Shown piece by piece: positions 49,401 to 60,575 of a stretch of DNA of 64,000 nucleotides. The stretch lies in NCBI RefSeq assembly GCF_000524195.1, contig NW_020170384.1, positions 1,229,989 through 1,293,988 of the forward strand, in the 5' to 3' direction. The notes below the pieces were generated by a model. That model saw only the letters and a list, made by a program, of their open reading frames with translations, was not told where the DNA came from and ran no database searches. This stretch comes from Echinococcus granulosus (taxonomy: Eukaryota; Platyhelminthes; Cestoda; Cyclophyllidea; Taeniidae). The translations under genes and the position numbers were made by a program. Every line of letters starts with the position of its first letter. Position 1 is the stretch's first letter.

Positions 49401-51470
49401 TTTTGCGAATGTGAAAAGTATTACGGTTTGTCTCTTATAATTAACGCTACTGATGTTAAACGAGTAGGCGATCAGGTTGAGAATTTCTCCCTGCTCTGAT
49501 CAATCAAAAAATTTCATTTAACAACAATTTTTTTTATCCAAGCCGAGCACCGTCAAGTCTTCAGGTGGAATGCGCTACTAAAGGGCTATCGACCGCCAAC
49601 CTCAATGCTGAAAGATAGCGGATCTGTGTGCAGTTCAGGCATCCGCATGAATAGCTCGCGATTGGGTAGTCAATTGCCCGATTTGATTCGCTTAAAACAT
49701 CACGGTAGTAGCGATTCTAGCGATATTCGCGATTTTGCTGAACTCAATGCGGAGGTCAATGGACCTAAATCACATACCTTCGATACACTCGATATCCCCC
49801 GTCCGACTCTATCTTTCGAGGGACCCAGTCATTCCATTCTGGTTGGTGATTGCTTGTTTCTCTAGGCCTAATGAAAGTACATTTATAATCATAAACGCAT
49901 CCCTAGAAGGTTAGCAAAAGTTAAATAGTTCTCTTAGAAACCTAGGCATGATAAAATTGGTTTCGTGAATAAACTTGATGTTCTACATAGGTTTAAACTG
50001 TCATATTTTTGATTCATTAATTTAATTCAGGCTGTCATTATATAGACGAGGAGCAAATAATAGGTGCAGTTTATGATAAAATGAAAACGTCAGTGCTTTT
50101 GTATTTGCACATCCAGACAGGTCGACCCTACAACAGCCGACGAGCGACAGCCTCCGAATTAGGAGGAGTGAGACGAACGGACGTGCAGCATGTAGTGCCG
50201 GTTCCCGGTGGCGGTTTCCGTTCCCGCGTCAGGGCATACGAACTCGGTGCCTCGTCACCTCACTTGCAGGATTGGAGCATCTCTGGCACCACATCATTGT
50301 CAAGGGGGCGGAACTGCGCTCGCCGCAGTGCTCTTCGTAGTGCCGGACTCTTCGGCTCCAGCCTCAATATATCTCAATCTCCGGACCCTCTTAGGCGATC
50401 CCAAGAGGCTCAGAGGATCCGTGATGACTGGTCTGAGTTCAAGAAAAGCCTTTCCCATCCTACCACGCCCTCCACTATCGAACCTGATGCGGAGACCCTG
50501 AACGGCAGTTTTTCCATCCACCTCCCCGCTGTGATGATCCAGTCGAGCCAGGATTTCAGTAATCCCCCACGCAGAAGGCGTGAAGATAGCCTCTCCTCTT
50601 TCACGGACTGGAATTTGCGCAAGTCACAACAAAGCCTCATCAGTGTGGATTTGGACAGATCGATCGCTAGTTCTGTGATAAACGTGCAACTGGATAAGGT
50701 TGCCAATGAAACGTATGGGCTGAAGTTCGTCGAGGGACATGTAGGTTCTCTCCTTAAATTTCTTTTCTGCGAGGAGGTAGTGCATAAAATTTTACTGCAA
50801 TAAAATGCCACTTTTAACGATGATTTCTCTTTCGTGTCCCGTACCAGAGGATGCACTGACTGTATGCTAAAGTGTGCGCATACTTTCTTGGCTGTTGAGG
50901 GCTCGAAAAAATTTCATGCGTATCACCTCCTGCTGATTGTGTAATTATGGTGGATACAAACAAAAGTCGTGCAATATTTGCCCATTCAATTCACGAAAAC
51001 ACTCCTTTTTGGAACGTATAGTCTGTAGCATTTTTGAAGCCCTTGCTAGACTTAAACAGACCAGGCTTAAACCAACTTTGTCGTCACTGTCTTTGAAGTG
51101 CACCAACAAAACCAGTAGTTGACCCTAATGGTGGATAATTATGACAGCTGCCCATACAGAATGCTTCAAATCAAAAGCAAAAAAGCACTGCATTTTTGGT
51201 TTTAGATGACGCGATTCGGCCAACTGGGAATCTACGTGAAATCTATCACACCAGACACCTCAGCTTCGCGTGCTGATATCAAATTGGGGGACCGAATACT
51301 CGCCATCAATGGAAAAGATGTTACCGAGATGACCTTCAAAGAGTAAGCTTTACCTGCCTCATCCTGATGCTTATTTGAGTGACTCCTCCGACTCTGGTAA
51401 ACTTCCGTCACTTCCTGAATCAGTGCGGCGGCTCTTTGTAGTGAGAGCAAACGATAGCTGTAGCAATTAA
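34476..51470 (+). CDS. RADIL: RADIL-like Rap effector (RA, FHA-like, DIL, PDZ), ten exons
   Basis: Exons: 34476-35990, 42793-43056, 46148-46703, 47693-47856, 48990-49134, 49210-49377, 49543-49845, 50121-50740, 51206-51342, 51380-51470. Every join keeps phase, giving 1320 residues. RADIL binds GTP-loaded Rap1 and controls integrin-based adhesion; RASIP1 is the close paralogue but lacks the PDZ. Seen: an RA domain at about residues 61-175 (GRYLRIFCERV...FKTIFV); an FHA-like fold at about 208-355 (FLLLIKG...GDILRIETLNLVYVFLFKD); an acidic run in exon 3; the second half of a DIL domain from the end of exon 3 through exon 5 (ARLMATPRQELLN then MSWEQLR, matching human LLATPRAQLIQ-MSWTALR); a Ser/Arg-rich linker; and a PDZ from about 1224 (YGLKF, LGDRILAINGKDV). 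The start is the first in-frame ATG. The final exon is less certain, because two acceptors give different short ends. Confidence 0.9.
39138..39175. repeat. Perfect 10-base inverted repeat, 18-base loop
   Basis: CCAAAAGTCG at 39138-39147 and its exact complement CGACTTTTGG at 39166-39175, with a GC-rich loop containing GTCCGGCCG. It could form a hairpin; no function assigned. Confidence 0.7.
40333..41130 (+). repeat. Dispersed repeat, copy A (about 0.8 kb)
   Basis: Matches the minus strand of 59845-60533. The core 40785-41041 differs at only about seven positions by eye. The left part (40333-40780) is more diverged but collinear: the gcgagcagc block, the tgcg(c/t)gggtgggt block, the gatgttaatca(c/t) block, and the cgtttcgatgagatctagttattga block. 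A frame reading MMYGTWGRCVAHFLKEGG is shared with copy B but is short, lies late in the unit, and changes freely between copies. No transposase, reverse transcriptase or terminal repeats were seen; probably non-autonomous. Confidence 0.85.
43057..46147 (+). other. RADIL: RADIL intron 2 (3.1 kb)
   Basis: The donor AAA|gtgggt and the acceptor ccacttttgtag join in phase 0. It contains unrecognised short frames (for example 43788-44048) and an AT-rich inverted repeat near 44390-44407. No known gene. Confidence 0.65.
46704..48989 (+). other. RADIL: RADIL introns 3 and 4 (46704-47692 and 47857-48989)
   Basis: Intron 3 runs from C|gtaagt to cttgttgtag; intron 4 from AAT|gtaggc to tttctatttag. Homology across both joins is gap-free against human RADIL. 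Intron 4 contains a decoy acceptor at 47951 followed by 32 open codons and a stop; using it would truncate the protein inside the DIL domain. Confidence 0.7.
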
Positions 51471-51959
51471 AACTTCACAATAAGTCAGGTGAAATCTGGT
51501 TTATGTAACTCAGCAATGCAGCCGCATAATGGATGGCAAGAACAACTTCGGTATAGCAAAGGATGTAGGACTCTTGAAATAAGCCTTTTTCAATTACTCA
51601 AAGGTCACAAAAGAGCAAATACTTTCGATTTTTTGCTCTGGTATGAGGAGAAACTGACATATTTCAATACAGTAGGATTTAAGAGTGCCTCTAAACCAAC
51701 CTAAGACAGACCGTCTGTCGCTGTACTTTCTGACATTGGAAACGCTTGCAAATGATTGCATTCAGAGTTTCTGAAGATTGGAGATTCGTCGATTCACCAC
51801 CATCACTTGTGAAATGTTCACAGAAAAGAATGCTGCTCCATGGACCAGGGAATCAACATGTCTAAAATTGCCACTGACAAATTCTTTTTGACAGCTGTCT
51901 TTGAAGCGTCTTGGTGTGTCACAAGGAAATGTGAGATTTAGACGGAGAATCTCCAAGTC
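51471..51959. other. RADIL 3' flank
   Basis: Probably the 3' UTR and beyond. AATAAG occurs at about 51479 but no canonical AATAAA nearby. No gene recognised. Confidence 0.45.
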
Positions 51960-53640
51960 GTCGAAAGAGTACTCCTTCCCGACCAATAATCGCGGGCGTA
52001 GAAGCCAGTGGCAGTTGTGAGTCTGGTTAGAACCTTTGGTGCATGTCCCTTGAAGCTACTGCGTGGCCTTGGGATGCAAATTCCGCTCGGTCAATGCAGT
52101 GGAGTTGGTGTCCTATTAACGGTTTGACTGATGATAAACTCTCTCATACGGAATCGCTCAAAGCTGTCCGATATGTCAGTAGGAACCATTGCAAGGTATC
52201 GGCATCTGCACCCTTCTCTCGTGACTTCTTTAATGCTCTCCTGAAGTTATCAACAAATTTCGTCCATTGTCCGTTGAATTGAGGATGAAGTGGCGCAGAG
52301 CCATTATGCGTACCAGCTTGATGGCAGCAAAAGCCAAGTCATGGAACTCCTTCATAGTGAATTGTGCTTCGCTGCCCGTGAACAACGTCTCTGAAAGCCC
52401 TTACTAGATGAAAATTTGGCCTAAAACTTTTATCGTCTTGGTGGCCATAGGAAGAAATACAGGTGTTATCTCCGACTCCTTTGGAAAGGCATCTACCAGC
52501 ATGAGGTGTGAGAAGTCGCTGATTGGACCGACAAAGTCAAAGTGAAGTTATGACCAGGGTTTCTCTGGCTGAGATTAGGGTCATAACGGCGATTTTGCAG
52601 GATTTTTTGCTGTCTGTTGAACTTCAAGTATGATCTTTGGGCGAATCCGAGCAGCAATTATAAGGTAACCTTCCTGACGATTGCCGCTGACTGCTCGGGG
52701 GCTGTGGTATTGGTGTGCACCTGATTGCAGATAAATTTAACCGACGGTTCCTCTAGGCTCAGTTTGTTGGACCAGCCGAGACCATAAATGTTGCAATTGG
52801 CCTTCGCCATGTAACGCATCCTAGTGAATGATGCGTCATGGAAGGATACCAGGCACCAGGGCCATCCAAAGTCGTCAGTTGGCCATCGCCTACACCAGCC
52901 CTGGTTCAGGTTTTTCTATTAAACAGACAGTTTGCCAAGTCGACACCGGAGTTTCTCCAATACGACAGTAGTTTCATAATTGGTGTCCAGTTGTAGTCGA
53001 GCTGTTTAGTCATTGAATCGGATGGTAATGAAGCTTCGGCGACCGGATGCGTTTATCTGGGGGCCGTTCATCACAGCATATCCATTGGGCTTCCGTGCCA
53101 CAGGGACGCCAGATTCCGGCCCCTTATCCAAGTGGCATTAGCGATAATCGAAGGTAGAAGCTAGTAACTTTGCTAATACGTTGAGGTTGCCAACAAATTA
53201 TCTTTGGACCAATTCAAGTGGTTGAAATCACTACTACTCTGGTTAGGCAAAGTTTTCGTCACATTGGTGGCTTGGAAAAATCTATCACTGTGCCTGTAAC
53301 ATCTTTGTCTTCGTATGGACCACAGATACTACCTCTGGTCACTCTGAAAAGGCATTTTCTAAAGAGAGGTAGGAGATGGCATTGAATGAGTGAAGTCGTG
53401 AACATGGTTTCTTTGACCTAAGCCAGGATATGGGAAGGGATTTTTGAGGATTTTCCGCTGTTTATTATTTTTGATAGTGTCTGACAACGTGTACATCACC
53501 TTCGTTTGCCTATGGCCAAAAAACACGATTTCTTACTGCTGCCAGGATACCCCATGCAAAATTAGTGGGGTACCCTCAGGGGCGGTGACATGGGCAACAA
53601 AACATCGTCGCTAAACATCAAATCGCCTTTGGTAAAGCAC
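51960..53640 (-). mobile_element. Degenerate Ty3/Gypsy-type LTR retrotransposon pol relic
   Basis: Read on the minus strand with stops and frame changes. From about 52560 downward there are integrase core signatures: a LHFDFVGPISDFSHLMLVDAF block around the first Asp, followed by PKESEITPV; then a TGSEAQFT-like remnant in place of TDNGxxF; then HPQFNGQWTKFVDNFRRAL and a WFLLTYRT block near 52180-52300. Near 52000 a YARDYWSG block resembles the integrase C-terminal region. Farther upstream (about 53470-53640) a CTRCQTL piece resembles the CxxC half of the integrase zinc finger, though its distance from the core suggests rearrangement. No LTRs, gag or intact reverse transcriptase were found. 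It is a dead copy just downstream of RADIL. Confidence 0.75.
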
Positions 53641-56600
53641 GGTGGTTCACGGTGACGGAACAAAGGTTTGAAGTCATCGATATGTGAGAAAATTTGCCCT
53701 TTATTCCTCGCAAAGTTCATTGCCTGAATCAGAAAGTTGTCCTATTTTGGCCCATCATGGACTTCTGCAGCGGTTGTTGGAAAGTTTCTAACCGTATGGG
53801 CTAAGTGAAAGGCCGATGCAAACCTTTTGGTGGTTGCCATCGACCATGCATAGGGTACGCCAGGGGATTGTACTTGACATATAAAATTAAATGTCTTGAT
53901 TGGACTCGAATGGCCTTCGTATTATTCTCAAATCAGACGGTGTTGCTGAAGGCATCTCCTATAAGTCGGACAGATAAAACACACTCTTCCTATCTCAGGA
54001 GGCTCAAATTCTCCGTTTTACTCTAGGACTTGTGACCTTCTGAAGGACTGTATCTCCCGAGTGACGCTGACAATTCAACGAGGCCTCGTAGAGAACCCAG
54101 ATGACCTCCTCTGCACATGAGATTGTCGAATTTGACAAATTTGCCCCTAAATGACTGATTACACCTGTCAGCCTACGTCTTTCGTGTATTTTTTTGTGCT
54201 TGCCGCCACCGCATATCCTCTTCTCGCCATATTCTTTTCTCTTTGCAAATTACACTGCTTGAAGGAAGATAAAGCGACTCCTTCCATTATGGTACTCGTC
54301 CCTTCCCTCCTCTCCCCTCCCCTGCTACCCCGCAACGTATCACTCCATTCCGAAGCAGGGTTTCAATGATTTGGTTTGGAATTTCATCTTTTTAATACCT
54401 GAGCACCTGCATATTTTATCTTATGCATAGTTTACAGTGCGAGTGATCAAATAAACTTTCCAATAAGTGCTTGTTTGACCCTCCGAGTTATGAAGGTTCC
54501 GTGATATTCATTGCTCCGATAAAACGACATAAACAATGATCTTGGGTTACCTAAATATCATATAGTGTGCTAAAAAGTGGGTTAAGGTAGAAATCCACTC
54601 TGCTGCGAAAATTTGCTAGGAAATGCACCGCAGTGAAAAAAAAATTATGTAATATTCGTTGTAGATCGTGAGACAGTAATAGACACATGAGCCGTAACGA
54701 ATTGCTACCACCCACATCAGCAATACATATCCGCATGAAAATGAGAGCCGTTAGGTTGAAATCCCACAATTTTATGAAACTCCGAAGTGAGGAGTTGAAT
54801 TTAAGGATTAAAATTACTTTGATTGTAAAATACAGCTTTCTCTCCTTTTCATCCGTTTGTGGTGAGTGATTTCGCCATAGCGTGTCGCAAACAGATTGGC
54901 TGAGTTGAAAACACCAACATGGTCGGAAACAATTACACCTTAGTGACTTTGTGAGCAGCAGTTAAGTTAATGAAAAATTAATGAAGTTGGCGCATGATTG
55001 ATAACTTCAGTGAAATTTTCCCGGGATAGCTTTAAATACATCATTCCAGTAAAGGTGGAATGAGGTCAATACTACTACTTGTAAGATATTATTGCTTAGA
55101 GTAGCTACTTGGCTTACTGGATTGTGCCCACCACGAGGACTGAACAAAGTCGGGCGGCAAAACATAAGGTCAGACGGAGAGCTGGCAGTCAGATCGGTAG
55201 GTCAATCTTACGAGGCAGCGTTGTCCTAAATAGCAGCAGCAGAAAGGAAAGTTAGTGATTTGCCGGCACTCTTTAGACATGTGAAGCATGTAGCTTCACC
55301 AAACAAGTGAAAGGAATCGTGACTTGAGATAGGTGGGTCATTTGGCCGTCGCAGGAAGCGTATTTTACAAACTCGAATTGCTTTTGTCGCAAGTCATTCC
55401 GGATTTTTACCAGTACATGTTTAAGGCAACCCAGATGGCGCCACTTTGCGTTTTTCACTCACCACTGTCATGCGTGCAACTTATTATTCACCCACTCGTC
55501 ACCGTCTCTTGCTCGCGAGGTCTGCGTTCGATTTCCAAGCCAAACCTACTCCGCCCTCGTAAGTCATTTAATCATGCCATCTTACTATCTTACGAAATTT
55601 TGAGCATTAGTTGTATCTAGGGCGGCCTTTCTCATCAGTTAATGAATGCCGTCGATTAATGTTGTATTTTCTATGGTACCCTAGTACCCAAAATCACTTG
55701 AAGCAACCTTGACACACCACTCGATTGAGTGCGTCGCCTCGTGTAGGTGAATGGCGCGATTTTTGGGAAAGCCACTTCATTGAGCATTAATTTTTGTTCT
55801 ATGCATCTTCGCTAACTGGTACTTACCCTCTTCTCACAAATGTGGAACGTTTGTGATGAAATACCACACACAAGCGTATGTGAGAAAGAGGGCATATGAC
55901 TGTTATAAGGATCCCGAGCTTTAAGTCTTAGGAAGAGGTAAACTTAGGCTGCACTAATACATTTTCTTATGAGTCAAATTTTTGCGTGTTGAAGAGTGCA
56001 AAGATAGGTCTGTTTCAAGGAAGGATTTCTCCCACATTTGGTGCGTAAAATTAGGTGATACCTGTAGAATGGCACTACAGTCTCGACTTTCATGGACTGA
56101 TGAAAAAGACCCAGACAGCAAAAGAGAACACCTTGCTTTCTTCAATTTCCACTTCCCTAATTAAAATAGCCGTATCATCAATCCCGATAAGATGTTGCTT
56201 TCCGAAAAGAAGCTTAAAGCTTTCATGAAACCTGTGCATTTTCTTGATTGGGACGGTTTTGTATACTAGCTATTCTACTCAGCACTCAAAAGTTTGATAA
56301 TCCTCAAAAGTCGTTTTACCGTGACATGACCACAAATGGAGCGTTCCTGCTTCGTTCATGTTTTACATCTGACATGGCTATTTTGCAATGCAATGTGTGA
56401 ACTCTTGGATCGTGATCTTAATTGTTCGACACTTATACCTCGACTTTACGAACCCTGTGAACGTGCCTGATGGTCATTGATGGCACCCATCTAATGTCCT
56501 TACTCGATTTTGACATGCTTAATGTGAATTAGAGTGTGGAGCTAATCCGCTCACAACAGTGAATCGCTATAGATTCGGTATTAGAGGAATATGACTTTGC

Positions 56601-56844
56601 TAGATTTCCCTGCATTTCGGCCAAGTTGTATTATGAGTCCAGGTATTTACAAATGCCTGAATTCGCAAATAAAAAAGTGATAAAATTTTATTCGCCTAAA
56701 AGTTAAGTAAAAAACAATTCCATTGCTTAGTTTCGGTTAAAAAGCACATAAAATCTATGCTGTTTATATCCAGTTTGATTGAGTCCTCGGAGATGGGTTG
56801 AATTGTTAAATAGTTCCCCTATTTCGAAGGTCCCCTATTCACAC
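53641..56844. other. Intergenic region between the pol relic and the claudin-like gene
   Basis: Contains only short open frames. One at 54151-54369 (+) is hydrophobic but has no family match or splice context. The last 150 bases or so should be the 3' UTR of the claudin-like gene. Confidence 0.5.
56687..56692 (-). terminator. Polyadenylation signal of the claudin-like gene
   Basis: AATAAA on the minus strand, about 153 bases beyond the stop codon at 56845. Confidence 0.6.
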
Positions 56845-58683
56845 TTAGCTGCGGTTGTGGAAAACTGTGGTGGACACCATGAAGTAGAGCGATCGAAATA
56901 GCGGTTGATCAGCGGACGTCTGCGAGTTGTAATCTCCGCTGCCATCACCGCTCCCTCCACGAGTTCGGAGGGTGACCAGTATAACAAGAAGGATCAGCAG
57001 CATTCCATTGGCAGCCCAACCCACCCAGAATGAAGGTCCAAAGCTCTTCTGAAAGGGACATAATTAAATAAATCAAGGTTCCAAGTGAGTGAGATCGCAA
57101 TCTCACTCATCACTAGACCTATATGGAAAACTTTGGATATTTACTTTCTTACAGGTAGATGAGGGCACTCACCGTTTCATCCATTTTAACCCACAGTGCC
57201 ATTGCGACAATGTTGGAGATCACTGCAAAGAAAAGTAAGAATTTTTACAAAACCACCTATCTTGTACAGTCCAATTTGAACCGTAGCCTAATGAATGAGC
57301 TGGACAATCATAATCCATTTCATTCATTTAAAATGCGGTAAGACAACCATAATGTTTACACGTATCTTTTGAACTCCCGTGAGGCTGGAATTCATTAATC
57401 TCAAGTTAGGTTTGTCTCGATAGTAAGCGCTCTACCGGTCGCCTAGACTTCGGGATACTAGTTTTCAATGGCAATTTACAGCTCTTAAAACCTCGGTCTT
57501 TCATTCGCTGACTCTGTTGCGGAGCTTTACAGATTATAATATTTGCTAGTGTAGTAGTGATTGTAGTATGTCCAGATTCTGCGTGTGCCACTTGAAATTG
57601 GGGGGAGAACTTACGTGCCACGACGTCGAGCAAGATGTAGGCCAAAGTGAAACGAAACATGGAGTGTGAACAGGAGGAAGAGCTGCGGCAACTGCCAAAA
57701 CTCAGTACCACCGCAAACACCGTCATGATTGCGATGATACAGCCAGCTATGCTTGCAGCGACCAATGATATGAGGAATTCCTTCTTCTGACCTAACGTTG
57801 AAATTGGGAGAAAACACATTAAAATTCCCAATATCTACTTGTATTCTCTACAGTTATCTGTATTTATGGGAGTAATATCAATGTAAGTGAATCTACCTCG
57901 ACCACTTTGGGAGTGGCTGACTTTTGAGTGCGACTACCTGCCCTTATCAACCTCACCCAAGTATAGAGGAGTAGTCCACTACTCCAGAGCAGCGACGAGC
58001 GATTTTGCGTTGACAATTTCAATGATGGCCGTCTTGTCCTTAGGGTCAGTTCATCAATGTTAAATCACTTGTCTCAAGTTTTATCGTGGGTGACACAGCT
58101 CATCGACATTGTGCTTTTTAAAACAAGGCACCTAGGATTTGACCCTATGGATATTTTGAAATAACATAAAATGTTGGAGACAAGGTAAATTGGGGACTAA
58201 ACTTACTGTACTGGGAAAGTGCGAATGAACATTGGCCTAGACTTTCTATTGCCTCTAGGGTAGGACCTAAAACGCAAACACAAACCTATTCAGCAATTCC
58301 CCCCATACTAAGTGTCTTTGGATACCCTAACCAAGAACCTATGACATTTGTTTATTGGGATTTCATGCTAAATAAGAAAAACGGATCTAGGCATAAATGT
58401 CCAACGATTTGAGCAAATTTTAATTCGTAAAATACCGAACTGAAGATGATATTTTAATCCACAACTTAGTGAAGTCCCCTAAGGCTGAAAAGCATAAAGC
58501 TTGAAATGCACGGGACTTAGAGCAAGGGGGAAACTCACATTTGTCGCAGTTGTATACAATGCCATAGCACTTATCGTTCGCCTTCAGCATCCATGGGAGG
58601 ACAATTTCGATGGCCAGAGCGATGAGTGCGGAAATTGAGAAGAGGTCCAGGAAGAAGTATGCACACCGTCTGTGGAATGTCAT
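56845..58683 (-). CDS. Claudin/PMP22-like four-span membrane protein, four exons
   Basis: Minus-strand exons 58683-58539, 57791-57615, 57222-57173 and 57048-56845 join in phase to 191 residues. Borders: T|gtgagt, gttag|; C|gtaagt, tttgcag|; ACG|gtgagt, ctttcag|. Four hydrophobic spans are visible: about residues 9-30 (FLDLFSISALIALAIEIVLPW), 55-82, 92-119 across the second and third exons, and 127-147 (FWVGWAANGMLLILLVILV). The first outer loop has a YGIVYNC-x-x-C pattern that recalls the GLW-C-C loop of claudins. GPSFWVGWAA before the last span resembles the matching claudin/PMP22 segment. The tail is polar and Ser/Gly-rich. Members of this superfamily build cell-cell contacts or act as channel subunits; I cannot name the subfamily. 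Start: ATG at 58683. An alternative first exon (58906 to about 58847, MNTLRGVLAALAV, ending AG|gtgaga) could splice to an acceptor at 58665 in phase. Confidence 0.8.
57792..58538 (-). other. First intron of the claudin-like gene
   Basis: 747 bases, from gtgagt to caacgttag (minus strand). The phase across it is kept with no missing residues needed. No other feature recognised. Confidence 0.65.
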
Positions 58684-59844
58684 GTTGCAGAGCGAGAGAA
58701 GCTGTAAAAGGCATGTCGATTGCGTATCGAAACCGCGAATTAATAGGTTGAGCTACTCGATGACCTTGCTTGCTAACCAATTGAAGGGACGCCTTGGGAA
58801 TTGTGGGCGGAGGCGCATTTTCACAGGTTGCATTAAGTCAGTCTCACCTGACAGGATGAATGGCAGCCACTGCTAGTGCGGCGAGCACGCCACGTAAAGT
58901 ATTCATGAATCCACACTCACATTTAAATCGTAGAAGTTCGAGTTACATGACTTTTAACTGCGATGGAGGATTGAAAAAACGGCATTAAGTTAATAACAAA
59001 GTGTAATAGTGTCTTTTTAATCTTATTCATTCACTCGATATCTAAGCAACACAGTGATTTTTTAGAAAAAATTTAAATCTTTGTTACCATTTTGGCCCCT
59101 GTACCTAGATGGTACTCCTTTCCATTTGAAATGCAGCAGCTTGCTTTAGATGTAATTCAGCAACTAGGGGCCTTCATTCACCCCGGTCTTGTCCACCATT
59201 CGAATGTCTTAACTCTCCTCTTGTCCCATTAGGCATTCTCTCTGGAACCGCACACCTTGCAACGATTTCAGGAGGGCCTGAGACATTTCGAGCTGAGCAC
59301 ATGAACTGTGAAGGAAACGGAAGCCGGACGTATTCTTATAGGCTTAATGGGGTCAGTTTGGCTGCATTGAGGAGGGCACATGTGGTGCTGATTTTGCAGG
59401 TAGAAGGCTTGCCTGCGGTAACCCAGCCAGGCACAGTGCTAACCCGAAACGCTAATTAGGTGTGGGTGATGGCAATCTCGACATTCAGGCAAGTTTACAG
59501 CCAACACCCACTATTTGCTTCTTTAAGAAATTTCTGGACGCATAAAACACCAGCCCCATGGACATGCATTGAGTTGCAAAAGGAGCTCGTGTTGTTTTTC
59601 TTTTCTCCCACAATCATTCCAAATAAACCTACTTGCTTCGAAAAACTTAACGTCTACTTAAAATGATCAAAATTTAATGGTGGTCAATGTGAATGTGTTT
59701 TCATTCAAACCGGAAACACGTATTTGCAGATTAAGATTCAAGTGAGGATTTGTAATGCTTTGAGTCTTTGTTTAACCCTGCGTTCTGGTTACGCGGGTAC
59801 TTAAGGCTTAGCTTCTGTACCTCTGCCGGGCTGCATGGTCTCCA

Positions 59845-60533
59845 GCGGTTATCGGACGACAATGCCAGGAGAAGGTGATGGTCGACACTTGAGGCAATAT
59901 CGTCGGAGAAGTATGGAGAACGAGACAGGGTAGGACGGTAGCTTTCTCTCTTTCCACCTTCCTTCAAAAAGTGCGCAACGCACCTTCCCCAAGTGCCATA
60001 CATCAAAGCTGATGAGAAACGCCTGCAACCGCAGTTTCGGAGCCAAATTCGACTCAGCTAGGGAAATCGGTAAACTCAAATCGCATCTATCAGGCTCAAC
60101 CAATGTTTATGCTACAAGGATACAGGATAACGAAAGGATAGGAGGAGCACAATAAAGCGCACTAGTCCCTACAAGTCAATTCAGTAACTTAGGGCGAAAA
60201 TAGGAGGAGCATCTCGAGTAGAACATTTCAATAACTAGATCTCATCGAAACGGAAGTGCCGAGAACTCATGCTCCATTTCATATTTCTCGCCAAAAAAGC
60301 TAAATGCAAATACGCGATCCATGGAAGAATATGATTAACATTGGTGTGGCGTGAGCCTCCCACCTAAAAGCCAATGCATTGTTTCGGCGCGGCTGCACGA
60401 AATCCACCCACCCACGCATGTGAGAGAGAAGTCGGTAGTCTTCTCCTTTTTTCGGTTGATTAAGGGTACTTTTTAAGTCCTCTATGCTGTTGGTGATATA
60501 AATTGTCTGCCTTTTTGCTGCTCGAAACTTTGA
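59845..60533 (-). repeat. Dispersed repeat, copy B (inverted relative to copy A)
   Basis: Its minus strand matches 40333-41041 of copy A in order, nearly identical over the last 260 bases. Homology stops at 59845 within the ccgataaccgc block, and the sequence beyond (towards 59731) is unrelated to copy A. It carries the same MMYGTWGRCVAHFLKEGG frame. Confidence 0.85.
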
Positions 60534-60575
60534 GTCCATTCTGTTTTGGATGTCATCATGCGATTATCGGATGGT
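60534..60575 (-). repeat. Fragment of the dispersed repeat's right end, next to copy B
   Basis: On the minus strand, ccgataatcgcatgatgac and aaaacagaatggac match copy A at 41030-41067, the part missing from the end of copy B. It sits directly before the start of copy B, in the same orientation, so the tail of one unit abuts the head of the next. Confidence 0.6.
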
